Assembly (NCBI GenBank): GCA_946699065.1
Contig: CAMPDV010000105.1
Location: 62,001-126,000, forward strand
DNA from: Loxodes magnus
Lineage: Eukaryota; Ciliophora; Karyorelictea; Loxodida; Loxodidae
DNA: 64,000 nucleotides
Direction of reading: 5' to 3'
Shown: in pieces, positions 23,901 through 36,930 of the stretch
How positions within the stretch are numbered: the stretch's first letter is position 1
Layout of the letters: each line of letters starts with the position of its first letter
Translations under genes and position numbers: made by a program
The notes under the pieces: model-generated
Told to the model about the DNA's origin: nothing
Database searches by the model: none
What the model saw: only the letters and a program-made list of their open reading frames with translations

Positions 23901-25285
23901 ATTTGATGTTTTGAAGCTAAAGATACACAATAAATATAAGAAAATTTTAAATAAATATTGAATAATTAAACTTGATCTGAAGCATTAACAAAGCAAGAAA
24001 AAGTCTATAATATAAAATCATAACTTTACTTAAACAGAGCTCTCATCTGTCTAGATATAAGAATTGGAATTTATTATAATTGCTTTTCTTAAAGTTATTA
24101 GGCAAGTATAGAAAAGTAGTTTTAATTGTATTTTAAGCTAAATAATGCAACAGAATATCTAAAAACTTAAGAAGAAGATATGTTTAATTATAAGTAATAA
24201 GCTAAAATTTTATAAATAGTCTAACTTACTAGATTCAATCTAAATAAAATGATTTAAGTAATTGTAACTCAAGAATTGTTGAAATGAATTGCAACTCTAA
24301 GATCTGGAAATTCTTAATTAAAATCTTGATAAAGAAAATTTATATTTACAAAACAAACCTGAATAATACTGAAGAAAATAAAATAGATGTAGTGATAAAT
24401 AAGTTTAAGTAGAACTCTGCTAAAATTAAGCGAAAATTGAAACAATTGATATTAGTACTTAATATTTAAGTATTGGAGTATTTAACAAATGTAGTTTAAA
24501 CTGAAGCAAACATTCAAGCAATTTCTTATGGAACTATAATTGATACAACTTTGCATTAACTTGATAATTTTTCTTAAGAACTACTTAAGTTAAAATAAAA
24601 TAATTAAAAATTATAAGATGCTATAGTACATTGAATATTCAGTATGTTTAATTGATTAATTATTATGAACGTGAAAATTAAAGATAACTTGATGCTTATT
24701 CTAGAATATCAGACTTTCAGAAATTGTAATAGCAAATAATAGTTTAGCAAATGTTAAAACCTTTAAACTAAATTAATCTACTTAAAAAATTCAATAAAGT
24801 GATTTATTAATCATTAATAAAACTTTTAAATAGATACTTCAGAATTTATTACAAAAAATGACTAGATCTCAACTATGTAAAATTAGAATGTAATAATATA
24901 GCATGGAAAAAGAAGTTTTCGAGATGCTTAACTTAATTCAGATATTTAGAGACCTATTTAGCCTGATTCTTGGATTTGTAATATAAATATTGAAGAATTA
25001 ATAAGGAAGTATAATTTTTAGAAATAAACAATTAATTCCATTCTTAAAATAAAAACATTGATAAAAATAGAATCTTTTTACAACTATAGAAAACAGATTT
25101 ATTACACTATTATGAAAGTTAAATCGAGCTACATGTGATGGGAATTAATAGCAATTAGAATAGATAGGTAATTAATATAAGAATATGATTAATTGACCTT
25201 ATTTATTATTATATGTTATAGAAATTAAGTTCGCAATGCACTTAATTTATTATATATATAAATTCAAAGTGGTTAGAAATTTCTA
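23901..25285 (+). other. Possible ORF1 region of the LINE at 25-29 kb
   Basis: One frame around 24270-24650 reads as a helical, Lys/Gln/Asn-rich protein with heptad spacing (LDNFSQELLKLKQNNQKLQD). It precedes ORF2 in the same orientation, which suits a LINE ORF1. No CCHC knuckle is visible, and the M(E/S)GF..GFY opening of the other ORF1 copies is absent. Because nearly every frame is open under this code, support is weak. Confidence 0.3.
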
Positions 25286-25289
25286 TGCA

Positions 25290-28200
25290 TTTCGATCCAG
25301 GACTTAAAGGAGGATCGCAAGTAAATAAAAATTAAAAAATATTAATCTTTATTATGCTTGTACTAATAAAAATAATAATAAGACTATATCAAAACGGAAA
25401 CCTAATTTAGTTGGAGATTTTTAAATAATATAGAATTCTAGTTAAAGAATATACGCTGAAATACAAACAAATAAATAAATAAAAATAAGACATATTAATA
25501 TAAATTCTATAGCTAGTAAATATTTTGCATTATAATAGTTTATTTTAGATAATGATTTTGATATTTTTTCTATTAATGAAACTTGAGCACAAGATCCTTA
25601 TAGTCCAATAATCCTGCAATAGTATCGAACTTATTTTCTATATGGCAACGCTAGAGCAGGTGGAGTATGTTTATTAGTCAAAAAATATCTTAACTCTTGT
25701 CAAAATTATATTGATTTTTCAAATCTTCCTGGACATTTTGTATGTATAAGTGTTGAGAAATTAACAATTGCGTCTTGCTATTTGCCCACAAATGAAAAAT
25801 CAAATATAATTAAGAGTATTGCATATGAATATCTAAGCAATATCATAAATTTTAATAATAAAAACCCTACTATTCTCTGTGGCGACTTAAACACTTTAAT
25901 TCCTAATTATGGCAATAATTCATCACGAATCAATGATAATACTTAAAGGCTAATGGATTTGAAAAAACAAATGATCTATTAGTTTTAAATGATTAGTAAG
26001 CCCATAATTTTATTCATAGGGTAAATAATTAAAACTACTGTAATGACTATTTCATAGCAACATAACATTTAAATTTTGATGACTTCACTGATTTTAGAGT
26101 TATTAGATTCAGGACTACACTCTGATCATCTACCTATAAGTATAACTTTGGAATTTTATTTAAAAAAATTTGATTAAAAATAGGAGCAGGGATTGTTGTT
26201 TAAAATTTCAAAATTTAAGACCTAAATACAAAAAACTACTATTAAAGTCTATTTATAGGATAGTATTATTAATTTTAATTGATTGATCAAGATGATGTTG
26301 AGAGTTAGTATAATTTTATTTGTGACTTAATTACTTATAATGCTGATATTGCTATTAGATTGCAAAATTAGAAAAACAATTATTATAGATTGACAATTTA
26401 TTTAACTTAATTATTTATCTAAGATAAAAAACTCAATATTTCATTTTAAAATAGCTTGTTTTTGTATGGAAGGCATAATAAAGAGGTTAGTAAACTATTC
26501 TGGATTAAAAATAAATCCTATAGCTATTATTTATACTAATTTTGAAAGTAAAAGAAATAAAAAGCCAAGAAAAGATATTATGATTTTAATCAAGATGCTT
26601 AAGTAATGTTTAAATAAGCTAAGAATCTAATAAATCAAAAAATTCGCAACTAAATGAATTACAATTAAAACTAACAGTAATTATTTATTAACAGTTTAGA
26701 AACTTTAGTTTTTAATAAGCATTCAAATCTTAATTGAGAAGAAATAGAATTTTCCAATAATAAGATAAATTAAATATATAAAAATAAGTATTTTATCAAA
26801 AACTATGAATTGAGTCATCTTTAGATTAGGCCTCTTTTTTCGGATCTTGAAATAAAAAAATAATATCTTAACTAGCAAACAATAAAGCCTCAGGTTGTGA
26901 TGTCTTAAAGCTGAATTTATTAAATATGGAGGGTAAGAATTATATAAAATAATTACTTGCTTTATAAATAATATGTTAAGAACGTTTAATATACTAAATA
27001 ATTTGAAAAAGTTAATATACTTCCTATTTTTAAATAAGGAAGTAAAAATATTTGAAGTAATTGGCGACCTATTGCTTTGATAAATTATTTGTTAAAAATT
27101 TATGATAAAGCAATTACTTAAAGACTTTATAATTATATATATGAACGAAATATTTTACACTCAACTTAGTTTGGATTTCTCCGCAAACGTTCTACTACTT
27201 ATTAAATTTGAATTGTTTAATAAATCATTGATTTACATTGTAGATGATCAAGAAAGAAATAATTAATTGCTACTTTAATTGATGTAGAAAAGATGTTTGA
27301 TAGTATACATAGGAAATTACTTTTTGATCATTTAAGAAGTCTGAAGCTTCCATTAAACTTAGTTCTTGCTCTAGAATCATTTTATAACAATATTGATACT
27401 AAGTTTATTATTGATGGATATCCTACTAGAGCAATAAAGATTAATAATGGTGTTCTATTAGGAAGTAGTCATGGTCCTGTACTTGCAATTCTATACTATG
27501 GCATTGTAATAAGATATTTAGAAGATAATTAAAAGAAACTAGGATTTAATGTTTGTCCCAGATCTTTCTTTGTGCGTGGTTTGCTCATGATTTAATTGAA
27601 TTACAGATTCTTAAAAAAGGTTCAGAAACTATTCAAAGCCACAATCAATATTTTTACCTGAGTACGACAAAATATAAAGGCAAAGAAATGTGAAATGATT
27701 TAATTTTTGAGAAAAAAGAGAAAGAAACTGAAATTAGCTTAAACATTAATGGAATTCCAATCACATAGAAAGACTCAATCACTTATCTAGGTTACAATTT
27801 GGGTAGCAAGTAAAATTATAAAAAGCATTGTGAAGAAAAGCTTTCTGTATACAGGAGAGCATTTTTGAAAACGACTTCTGTACTTTCCAAATATGGTATT
27901 CTATCTCCAATTAGTTACAAAAACCTTTGTAGAGCTTTCATTTTACCCAAAGTAGAATATGGAAGCAAAATAACTCCTTGAGGAATTATGTCAGGAATTA
28001 AAGGAATTATTAGAAAAATTACTAGATATTAAAGACTTATATCAAGAATAGCTTTCAAATCTTCTTAATCTTCATTTAATGAATCTTGCTTTATTGATCT
28101 AAATTGACTTCCATTTATCCACTCTTCGACATAAAAATTTATACGTTTTTACTGAAAATTAACTCGATTCAGCTAGGAAAATCCTAATTCAGATATAACC

Positions 28201-28912
28201 TTTTTACTTCAAAAGTTTAATAAATTTAACCTTTCCTACAAGAAATATATAGATAAAAGCATTGAAAAATATGATATAGATAATTAAAGAACTTATGATT
28301 TCAAAGAGTTTAATAAACATTTCAATATTTAAATCTAAAAAAATTCTTCTAAAAATGACTTTAAAGGAATGCTATAATGAGAGCAACAAAAAGATTTATT
28401 GATTAAATAGAAAGTAATTAAAATGTTTTCCCTTTGATAACATACACCAAATACAATAAACATCTAATCCAAGAAACTATTTCAATCTATAAACTAAGGA
28501 CTTATACTTATAATTTTTAATATAAACTGAATCAACGACATGTCGAAACATAATTCAGCTAACTTTGTTTATAAGATAGGAATTTGATACATTTTAGCAC
28601 ATTTTCCAATGTAATCTTTATTCAGACATTTTTAGGAATTTTAATAAACACAAAATAATTACTGGAAAAGATTAAAGAAGATTAATTCTATATGAACAAA
28701 ACTACATTAATCAATAATTTACAAAAAGTAAGATGATTAAAGTAGAAAAGCACATAAAAATATTCCATCAATAATTATTTAGAAGAAGATTAAAGATTTT
28801 TAAAGACTAGAGTGAAAAAGTAGATCATATTAAAAGAAAATAATAAATAGGTTTAATGAATTAATCGAATCCTTATCAAGATGAGAGTGAAAGAAAGCCG
28901 TGATTGAAAATG
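25290..28912 (+). pseudogene. LINE ORF2: endonuclease and reverse transcriptase, frameshifted
   Basis: The N-terminal apurinic-type endonuclease reads HININSIASKYFALQQF, then SINETWAQDP (W=TGA at 25584-25586), ILCGDLNT and, after a shift, SGLHSDHLPIS. The reverse transcriptase shows SNWRPIALINYLLKIYDK (27059 on), motif A TLIDVEKMFDSIH (27270-27310), motif B GVLLGSSHGP, and motif C as FAHDLIELQ after another shift (expected YADD). Next are ITYLGYNLGSK, NESCFIDLNW (W=TGA at 28105-28107) and a C-terminal LILYEQNYIN. Several frameshifts and the lost catalytic Asp make it dead. This is the longest LINE copy here; related LINEs nick DNA and reverse-transcribe their RNA at the nick. Confidence 0.82.
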
Positions 28913-29798
28913 CAGAAATTTTTTAATTTAAAATAATTTGCATGATTCTTACCAATAATTATGCAGTTTAGTCTCAATATTTCAAATATTGAAACTTTTA
29001 TAATTTATTATTATAATAATAGATCTAAGTCTTTAAGTATAAACTACAGAAAGTATGAGAACAAGGTAAGACAGTAGGAATAGCGCTAGTTAAGTTAAAA
29101 GGATAAGAGTAGTATTAGTATAGGTACATGACTTACATTTTATTACAAAGTTAATAAATGTAAAAACTAAAAGTGTAAATACAACAATTTAGATTATATT
29201 ATTATTACTATTATAAATTAGCTTATTACATAATACCTTAGACTAATACTAATACTACAAAATCTAATTATTTTTCATCTCTTAGATAGTTTAAAAATAA
29301 TATTTCTATATTAACTTCTAATCTTTTTTACTCTATTTTAATTTAACATATAACAAAAATATTATGAAAAAATAAATTATAAGGTTTTATAGATAACTTA
29401 ATACAAAGATTAATTAAAAATTATCACAAATAAGTGAGTTTATTGAGCTTCTATTAAAGACAAAATTAAAATAATTAGATAACTTATTAATAATGCAAAT
29501 AGAAATAAGTTAATAAACTATGGCAATAATTTAAGAATTTAAATGGGATTCCTTTACTAATTATATTTAAGGAATAATATATTTGATTTTATTATTAATT
29601 TTAAAATATTTATAAATAAACTAAATAAAACCTCAAGAAATAAAGCAATCTATTTATTTTTAAATAAATTTTAACTATAAAATATGGATTTAAGATTAAT
29701 TAAATTAAATTTAACTAAAAAAATTTGTGGTACCTTCAATTTTCAGAATATGTTCTTCCAATTGAAGGTATTATATTGTTTTTAAATGTTATTGTATA
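28913..29798. other. AT-rich stretch between two opposed LINE 3' ends
   Basis: It lies between the 3' end of the + strand LINE and the 3' end of the - strand copy. TTATTATTATAATAAT-type and ATTATTATTACT-type tracts near 29010 and 29200 could be old LINE tails. The short palindromic pair ACCTTCAATT...AATTGAAGGT is at 29732-29770. No gene recognised. Confidence 0.45.
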
Positions 29799-30905
29799 TC
29801 AAGTTTATTGCTCTTCAGAACTAATTTTCTAGTTTAGATTTTTTTTTTCTTCTAAGTATTTCCTTTCTTGTTCATTTTCAAGCTAACTTTCATTTTTTTC
29901 TATTTTCTGTTGTCAATCTTCTTCTTCTTCATCTTCGCTATCGTTTTCCTCTTCGTTCCAATCTTCTTCTTCCTCATCATTTTACATCTAATTTTGTTGG
30001 ACATCTTATTCTTTGTTTTCTTGTTTTTATTATTCTTCATTCTCTTCATTAAAATTTTCTATTCTTAGATTTGCTTCTTTTTATTATTTCTCGTATTGCT
30101 CTTCTTCTTTCTCTTGTTATAGAATTTCTCGCCTCCTTTTAATAAACATTTGAATGAATATTTTTATTTATTCATCCACCATTTCTATTTTTTTCTTAGG
30201 AAAAGAGTTTATATATAGTTAATCGTAACTTATTAGTTTCAAAATATCACATTAACCAATTTTGGAGACCAATCATTCTCTTATATCAATGTAATATATA
30301 CATTCCATTACATGTTGGAGAGTGTCATATTCTCCGCATATACAAAAAGGGTTTTCAATAATATAATTTCGATCTTTCAGAGTCTTTCGAAATGCGTAAG
30401 ACTGGCTTCTAATCTTATAGATACAAATTATTTCTTTCAAATATTTTTTGTTTAATTTCGTGTATGTTATTTTGGGGAATTATCTTAGGTTTTAAAATTG
30501 TTCTGTATATATTTATGCAGTAGGCATTCTGCTGAATCTTGAAAGAGCTAATTCAAAATATGTCTTTTATATTTATGTCTACACATATTTACTGAATTAA
30601 ATTAAGTTGTTATTATGCTCTTTATTATCAATTTCTATTTTATAAAATGAGGCCAGTTTCTAAACTTCATCATAATATTGATATCCCTCTTTATAATTAT
30701 TCTCAAACAATATTCCAATAGATGATTAAGGTTGATTTTAGCTTTCATTTCTAATCTTAAAGAAAAACCTGAAATACTTAAGAGCCATCATGTGTTTGAA
30801 TGGCATCCAGTTGAGGTCTACAAAGCATGATTCATTAAACGTATTTCCTGCTGATTAAAAGGCTTTTCTGGCTATTAATCTCATGCTCTTTTCAATTCTG
30901 TTCAA
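29799..30905 (-). pseudogene. LINE ORF2 C-terminal fragment, about 370 codons open
   Basis: On the minus strand it is open from about 30905 to a UGA at 29799-29801. In order come a segment with NESCFVDLNWMPF (W=TGG, 30807-30809), EQFQNLRQFPKITYTKLNKK, and a Cys/His cluster ENPFCICGEYDTLQHVMEC. REWLVSKIG follows (W=TGA, 30273-30275), then LYINSF, and finally an Asp/Glu/Gln-rich tail of about 90 residues. There is no frameshift, so this is the best-preserved ORF2 end in the window. The catalytic part is absent: the piece is 5'-truncated near 30905, about 60 bp from a type A fragment. Confidence 0.75.
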
Positions 30906-30963
30906 GTGGATTTAAGATTAAAAGCATTAAAATTTAGTTTATTATATATATAATTGATTTTAA

Positions 30964-31065
30964 ATAGGGAAAAAAGTCCTCCAACTGATAGTGATTTAAA
31001 CTTTAACATCAGGAAGTAGATCATCGGAGAAGAACCGAACAAGAATCTTGGTGAGAATCCCTAGA
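30964..31065 (-). repeat. Type A repeat fragment A6
   Basis: Minus orientation, distal end only: AAATAGGGA, TCCTCCAACTGATA.TGATTTAAAC, GAATCTTGGT. The head with the stem-loop is missing, as in a 5'-truncated copy. Confidence 0.65.
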
Positions 31066-31623
31066 GTTATTTTTTAATACTAAAGGGTACTTAGATGTAA
31101 TTAAACAAAAACTTCAATTTTATCACTAAAAAATTTAAAAAAATATTATATGAAATTCAAATTTTAAGTTTGCAAATAATAAAATCATAAATTAAAAAAA
31201 AGCTAAATTAAAAAAAAATTATACTTTTTTAATTAAGAAAAGCTATAAAATATATCTATTTAAAATATCTTCTTAAATACTTAAAGTATAAATAATTATT
31301 TTATTTTTACTTTACTAAAAAAATTTAAAAAATTTATGAAGATGATGACTGAACTTTTTCGGAAAATTACATCCCTAGTTTATTTAAAAGAAACATAAAT
31401 GTATTAATAAAAAAGTAAGAATAAGAGATATTAAAATAATGTTGAACTTTTGCAAATCAAAATGAGGTTTAAATAAGAACATTTAAAATGGGAAAAAACA
31501 TTTTTACAAAAAATTACTTAAAATTTCATAAATTTAAAAACATTATAAATAATTAATTACTTTGATAATAAACATATATTTAAATTAAAAAAATCAAACT
31601 AAAATATTATATTTCTTTCAAGT
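31066..31623. other. AT-rich stretch downstream of K3, nothing recognised
   Basis: No motif and no match to the downstream flanks of K2 or K5; fam2 is not found behind K3. Confidence 0.45.
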
Positions 31624-33260
31624 CAAAATTTTCCACTAGTTTCCGATATTTAAATCATATTTATATAAAGATATACTACAGTCATATTGAAAAACTTAAT
31701 TCTAAACAACTTAAGGCTAGGTATATGTATAAAAATTTCCAGGAAATTAATCACCATGTTTTTCAAATTTCGTACCGTATATATATGTATCCATCTTGCT
31801 AGTATTAGTGTTTAATCAAACAAGATTTGAAGCTAAAAATACCAAATAAATAGCACTGGTACATGTTTTAGCTGGAAGTTACATATTCTCAAGTAATTTT
31901 CATTAGTTCCTTTCTATATTGTATAATTATATCTTGTCTAAACAATTACCATCATTACGTCCCCCAAAAACTTATATCATTTAATCTACATTACATCCTC
32001 CAAACGCTTCTACTCCAAGTATTATATCTTGTATTTTAGTAAACTATTTACTTTAAAAATTGAATACTTCGCATTCTTTTACACTTTTACTAATTTAATA
32101 TCCTGATATTATGAAATTATTATTGTTTACAGTTATTGTTCTGTGACATCTTCTTGGATTTATCATTTATAAAGATTATATAACTCCATTATCATATATT
32201 GTATAATCTTTATTTCCTCAATTTCCACCTGATATTATTAGCTTCTAATCATTTATTTACTCTACCTAAGTTCAATTGTTGTAAGTTTAAGGAATATTTA
32301 TTTCTTCATTACTAATCTTGTTATTTATTATTTCATAACTCCTTTTTGTTTTAGAATTATAACAGATTGTAATTATTGTCTTTAATTCTTATTTTTAACT
32401 TTCATTTTAAATATAAATAGATTCTTATTCATATCTTATTTATACTTTCATTATATTTTATATAGAACTTATTATATTTTAAATTTATCCTTCTTCTATT
32501 TATACTTTTACGTTTCTTCCTTCTATTTCTTTTACTTACTTTTATAATCCTTCTATTTTACCTATAAAATCTAATAGTTCTGTTATATTTTCTCTATTCT
32601 ATGGCTTTACTCTCTTTAAAAGTTCTTATATATTTTCTACTTTTTCTATTTATTCTTTATATCAATTTAAGTGAATTTTACTTTCACTTTCTATTTTCTC
32701 AATTCTAGATTATCTAACTTTATTAATTTATCCTATTATTTTATTTGTAGTTTCATTAATTATATTTACTTTTTCTTATATTTCTTATTATAGTTTTTCT
32801 TATTATTATTTTAAAGTTTCTATTTATTTTCCATTTAGTTTAATAAGTTATTCAAATAACAAATCAGCATTTTTAATTTCATTTTATTTGAGATTTTCTA
32901 TTTCTTCACTTATTTCAATAATTTTATGTCCTTAATGTTTTTTTTAAAAAGCACAAGCTGGACAAAGAGTTTCTTTATCATTTTAGCAAAAGAGAGTTTT
33001 TTCATAAGATTTATGTTTTTCACATTTATTAAGTTCTATTTATTCTTAATGAATCGGAAGAAATTCCAGAGCAAGTTCTAAGTTATAAGCTTTTATTAAG
33101 TTTCGAGATAACATCAAGGACATTTTATAGTTCTTCAATTTTCTTCAATTTAAATTGCACATTACTAGCACAGAATATGATTACATTTTAGTTTTCTTGG
33201 CAGTCTAATAGCTAAATCAAAAAGATTTCCACATTTATCACATTCATTTCTAGCTTACAT
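31624..33260 (-). pseudogene. K3: RING / B-box / coiled-coil / Kelch protein, frameshifted
   Basis: It begins MQARNECDKCGNLFDLA with all RING ligands present (CNHILCQQC, CPWC with TGA). One base is missing near 33097, where other copies read ETQQKAYNLE, just after the RING; the total of 1637 bp fits one such loss. The B-box, coiled coil and Kelch part read well in the shifted frame. The C-terminus differs from the others, ending WKILT before UGA at 31624-31626. It faces away from K4 across spacer 2. Confidence 0.83.
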
Positions 33261-33869
33261 TTTTTAGGTTAACAAATATAAAATTATAAATGTTTTACAA
33301 GCAAAAATTAAATTTTTGCATTATTTATACTTTTAAATACTTAAATAGATAAATAATTTACCATATCTTAAATATGCTATTTTAATTTTTAGAAAGAAAC
33401 ATTTACAAAAATGTACGTTTAATCCTCAATAGAGTGTGGATATTAATAGTTAATTCTCCAAGAATATTTGAAATTATAAGAGAAATAAATCTCATTTTGT
33501 AGTTAAAATTAGTAAATATAATATTCTAAATTTTATTTCTTAAGTGTATTTTCTTAATTTGAGTTATAAGATAAACTTCTAAACTGTATATAAAAAAATA
33601 AAGTTTTATTTATTAATTTATAAATTTAAATTTACACTTTTAAATTAATATATTTACAATAAAAATAAATAAATATTTACAGTAGAAAATTTAAATATTT
33701 CAATATTAAAATAATATTTTATTTAATTGTTTTAAAGTGTAAATTTATATGCAATTCATAGCTAAACTTTTTAATTTTATAATGAAATAACAACTAAAGT
33801 TTAAGTTTCTTAACAAGAGCTTAAAAATTTATAAATTTTACTTTAAGTTATAAATATTTTATCAAAGCT
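33261..33869. other. K3 upstream flank, shared in inverted form with the K6 upstream flank
   Basis: Its reverse complement aligns with 51250-51729 (for example TTGGAGAATTAACTATT), so K3 and K6 have the same promoter region. No defined promoter motif was recognised. Confidence 0.5.
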
Positions 33870-34401
33870 AATTAAATTAACTTTAATTAAGAAAGCAATA
33901 ATAAAAATATTAATTAATAGGAGAATAGCTTTTACAAGCATTATAGATTAGTTCAATAATAGATCAATCTTAATAATTAAAAAATAGTAAAAATATAAGA
34001 TAGTATTTAAGAAATTAAAAACTATTCATTCTCATAATTGTAAGAATTTTAAATTTTTACTATAGAAGAAATTTAAGAAATTATAAAAGAAAATCCAAAC
34101 GGATAAGCAGTTAATTCAAATGACTCAAAGGAGAATTTTTAAATACGCTGAATCTCATAATGATTCTTTACTCTCTTCTAAACTTAAGACTTGGAATAAT
34201 TACTTAAGAACTAAATATATTAATGATTATTCCAATATTTTAAAAGGAAAGTATTATTGAAAAAACTGACGAGCTATTTCTCTTATTAATGCTATTCTAA
34301 TGTTATATAATGAAGTTTAAAAAAGGATTATTTAATCTGATTTATTAGAAAAGTTTATTCACTCTTCTCAAAGGAGATTCATGAAAAACAGATAAATTTC
34401 T

Positions 34402-34740
34402 TAATATTAATAATTAAATGGGCTTATAAAGCGCATAGCACCTCAAAGGTGCGCAGCTCCTTAATAAAGATTTTTAAAGTTAAAAAAATTCCTTGATGAA
34501 TCTTCACAGTGCAGGCATTCCCTTGCGAATTTTGTCTTCTATAGGGCCGCGATCAGAATGCTACCCTAAGAGACCTTAGTATCTGGTATCTTTCATCATT
34601 AATGCTACTTGACGCTTCTTCAATCTTCTCTTCTTTTAGCTTCTACCAAGATTTTTGTATGATTCTTTACCTATGGGATACCACTAGATTTTAAATCGGT
34701 TTCAGTTGGAGGATTGCTCCTCCCTATTTATTTATTATAT
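34402..34740 (+). repeat. Type A dispersed repeat, copy A3
   Basis: Its head forms the cleanest stem-loop of the family: GCACCT-CAA-AGGTGC, flanked by pairing GC-rich arms ending GCAGCTC. The distal end has GGAGGA-TTGC-TCCTCC. It is inserted in the sense orientation inside the LINE RT. Confidence 0.78.
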
Positions 34741-35578
34741 TAATAAATTTGGGTAATATAATAGATTATTAATAACTATTAAAAACTTTCTAAATGTATG
34801 ACTAAGTTGATCGCTTTAATGATGGACATTTAAAAGTTTTTTACTAAATAAGAATTTTTTTTTTATTTGATCGACGAAATAGAATCAAATTACCACTATA
34901 GAAGCAATAAAGTCACTTTATAAAACCTAAATTCTTCGTTTAATATAGATGAAATGAACACTATTTTGATATATAGCAAAGGAGGTAAATAAGGAAATTT
35001 GCATGAACCAGTTTTAGCATTATTGTATTTAGACATTTTAATTAGATATTTGGAAAGTAAAAGTATTTTATTTGGATTCAAATGCGAAAATTTAAGTATT
35101 AGCTGCACCTTAGATGATGGGCAGATGACCTAATTCTTCTTTCCAAATCTATAAAGTAGACGTAGAAATTAATTAACGAAAAAGACAAAATTTTTACATA
35201 AACGCACTTAAATATAAATGCTATAGATTCTTAATACATCTAATTTCTAAAGAAGCATTAGTAATAAGGAAATTTAAATATATTATTAAATAATTAACCA
35301 ATTAAAAAAAATAAAATATTTAAGAGTAATTTAACATCAGAAGAATAATTTTAATCCTCATTGCAAAGAACATATGTTCACGTATATAGCGCAATTAAAA
35401 AAATTTGATTATTAACTTTTGAAAAATAAGAATGTGATTCCTTGATATTTTAAATTTAATGCAGATTATTTAAATTAACTAAAGCAGAGTATGAAGGAGG
35501 TTCAGTTCTTTGGAGCATTAAAAAAGGAGTAACTGAAATTTTGAATCAATAAAGAAAGCATGAATATTAAATAAAAAA

Positions 35579-36330
35579 ATGGAAGGTTTCAATAGGGGTT
35601 TCTATACCACCTCTTCGAAGAAGGAGAGGAAGCCATAAGCAAATCTCGGGCAGTCTTCCTACACTTAACCTTAATCCTTTTCTTAATAATCTTAGCAGCC
35701 TGGAATTTAATAGAACTATAAAGAACGGAAACAGACTCAGAAAAGCGCTCATGTGCTTACTCCAATATCGGAGAAGAAACCTAAAAAGCAAGCGAAGTCT
35801 GCTTTGCACTAGGAGGTCTCGAGTTTAGCCCTTCTGACCGAATGAGCATAGAACAGCTCATTAAAGTTGTACTAAACCTCCAGGAAGAGGTCAAAAAGCT
35901 AAGGAAGGACAATGAGAGACTAGCACGACAACTTAATCTAGCAGAAGGAATAGAGTCAAGACTCATGTCCTAGGAAAGAGAGCTAAACGCCTTTTGAAGC
36001 ATATCACAAAGTACGAATAGCTAATCCGAAAATTAGCTTCAGACACAGATTGAACTGGATAACAGACTCGGAAAAATAGAAGAGAAATTGTAAACATTTA
36101 AGAAAAATAAAACGAAACTGGAGCTATAAAAAATGGAAATCGAAGCCTAAAAAGAAAACCCATTAAGGAAAATATTTAAAAATCAAAAAGAAATGTTTCT
36201 GCTGTGGAAGCGTATAACATTTTATCGGAAGTGTTGGAAATTTTAATAGAAATAAAGAAACTATTGGATAAAGAGTTAAAAAAGAAGAAAAAAGAAGAAG
36301 CAAGAATGAAAAAAATATATTATAACCCTT
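35579..36330 (+). pseudogene. ORF1-type protein O4 (coiled coil, degenerate CCHC)
   Basis: MEGFNRGFYTTSSKKERKP starts at 35579. A Q/S/P-rich region (SQQSQQPGIQQN) and KKPKKQAKSALHQ follow. After the shared one-base loss come SIEQLIKVVLNLQEEVKKLR and ELDNRLGKIEEKLQTF, a long predicted coiled coil. The knuckle CFCCGSVQHFIGSV lacks its fourth ligand. Domain order fits a nucleic-acid-binding LINE ORF1 (Gag-like) protein. It lies inside the LINE remnant, not upstream of it, so it arrived as a separate insertion. Confidence 0.68.
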
Positions 36331-36930
36331 AATCTACAGAATTACTAAAACAAAACCAGTCTAAAATTTTGCAAAATAAGTTAGTGCAAAACTATAGTAA
36401 TATTTCTATAATGCTGGTACATAAACATTTAAAAAATGAAACAAGCAAGAATATAATTGAGTAATTTGATAATCTTTAGCAATTTCCCCGAATTAATTAC
36501 AAAAAAGTGAACAAATAGATTGGATGAAAAATAATTAGTATATTAAATCCAAATCCTATAATTTTCGGAATGATCTTAAAGATGATCCTTATTCTATTGA
36601 TAATCCTTATTGTATGAATAGATAATGAAATATTTGAGCACATATATACTATTCTAGTATAAGGAATTGAATATCGTAAAAGATTGGAAATTATGAATTA
36701 ATGCGTATTATACTATATGATCAAGGATAATAAATTAATTTTAAGGTTTTAATAGGAGTACTTAGATTTATAAATAAAGATATTCCAAAATATCTAACGT
36801 CAAGAAGAATTGAATTGCTATAAATATATAAAACATAAAAGAAAGAAGAAAATATGAGAAGAAAACAAGAGAATTAAAATATGAGAGATAAAGATTATAT
36901 TTAAAAAAAGGATTTTTTAATTATTTACTA

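Larger units (their letters stand above)
33870..36930 (+). pseudogene. LINE ORF2 remnant in divergent spacer 2, with nested insertions
   Basis: An RT finger/palm segment runs to about 34395 (NWRAISLINAIL, W=TGA at 34267-34269). It is interrupted by type A (34402-34740). RT motif B/C region follows at 34896-35250 (HEPVLALLYLDILIRYLES, then ADDLILLSKSIK one base out), then the post-catalytic segment to 35560. The ORF1-type insert O4 lies at 35579-36330. The C-terminal part, 36400-36930, has EQFDNLQQFPRINYKK, YIKSKSYNFRNDLKDD and RNW (TGA). It is defective through frameshifts and both insertions. Confidence 0.68.

Noticed and set aside
29868..30068. Plus-strand Phe/Leu-rich open frame resembling a membrane protein
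   Set aside because: It is the complement of the Glu/Asp-rich tail of the LINE ORF2 fragment on the minus strand.
35567..35966. Minus-strand standard-code open frames (and equivalents at 13.6-13.97 and 48.2-48.6 kb) giving Ser/Leu/Arg-rich proteins
   Set aside because: They are antisense shadows of ORF1 copies O4, O3 and O6; the sense strand has the coiled coil, knuckle and conserved MEGF start.
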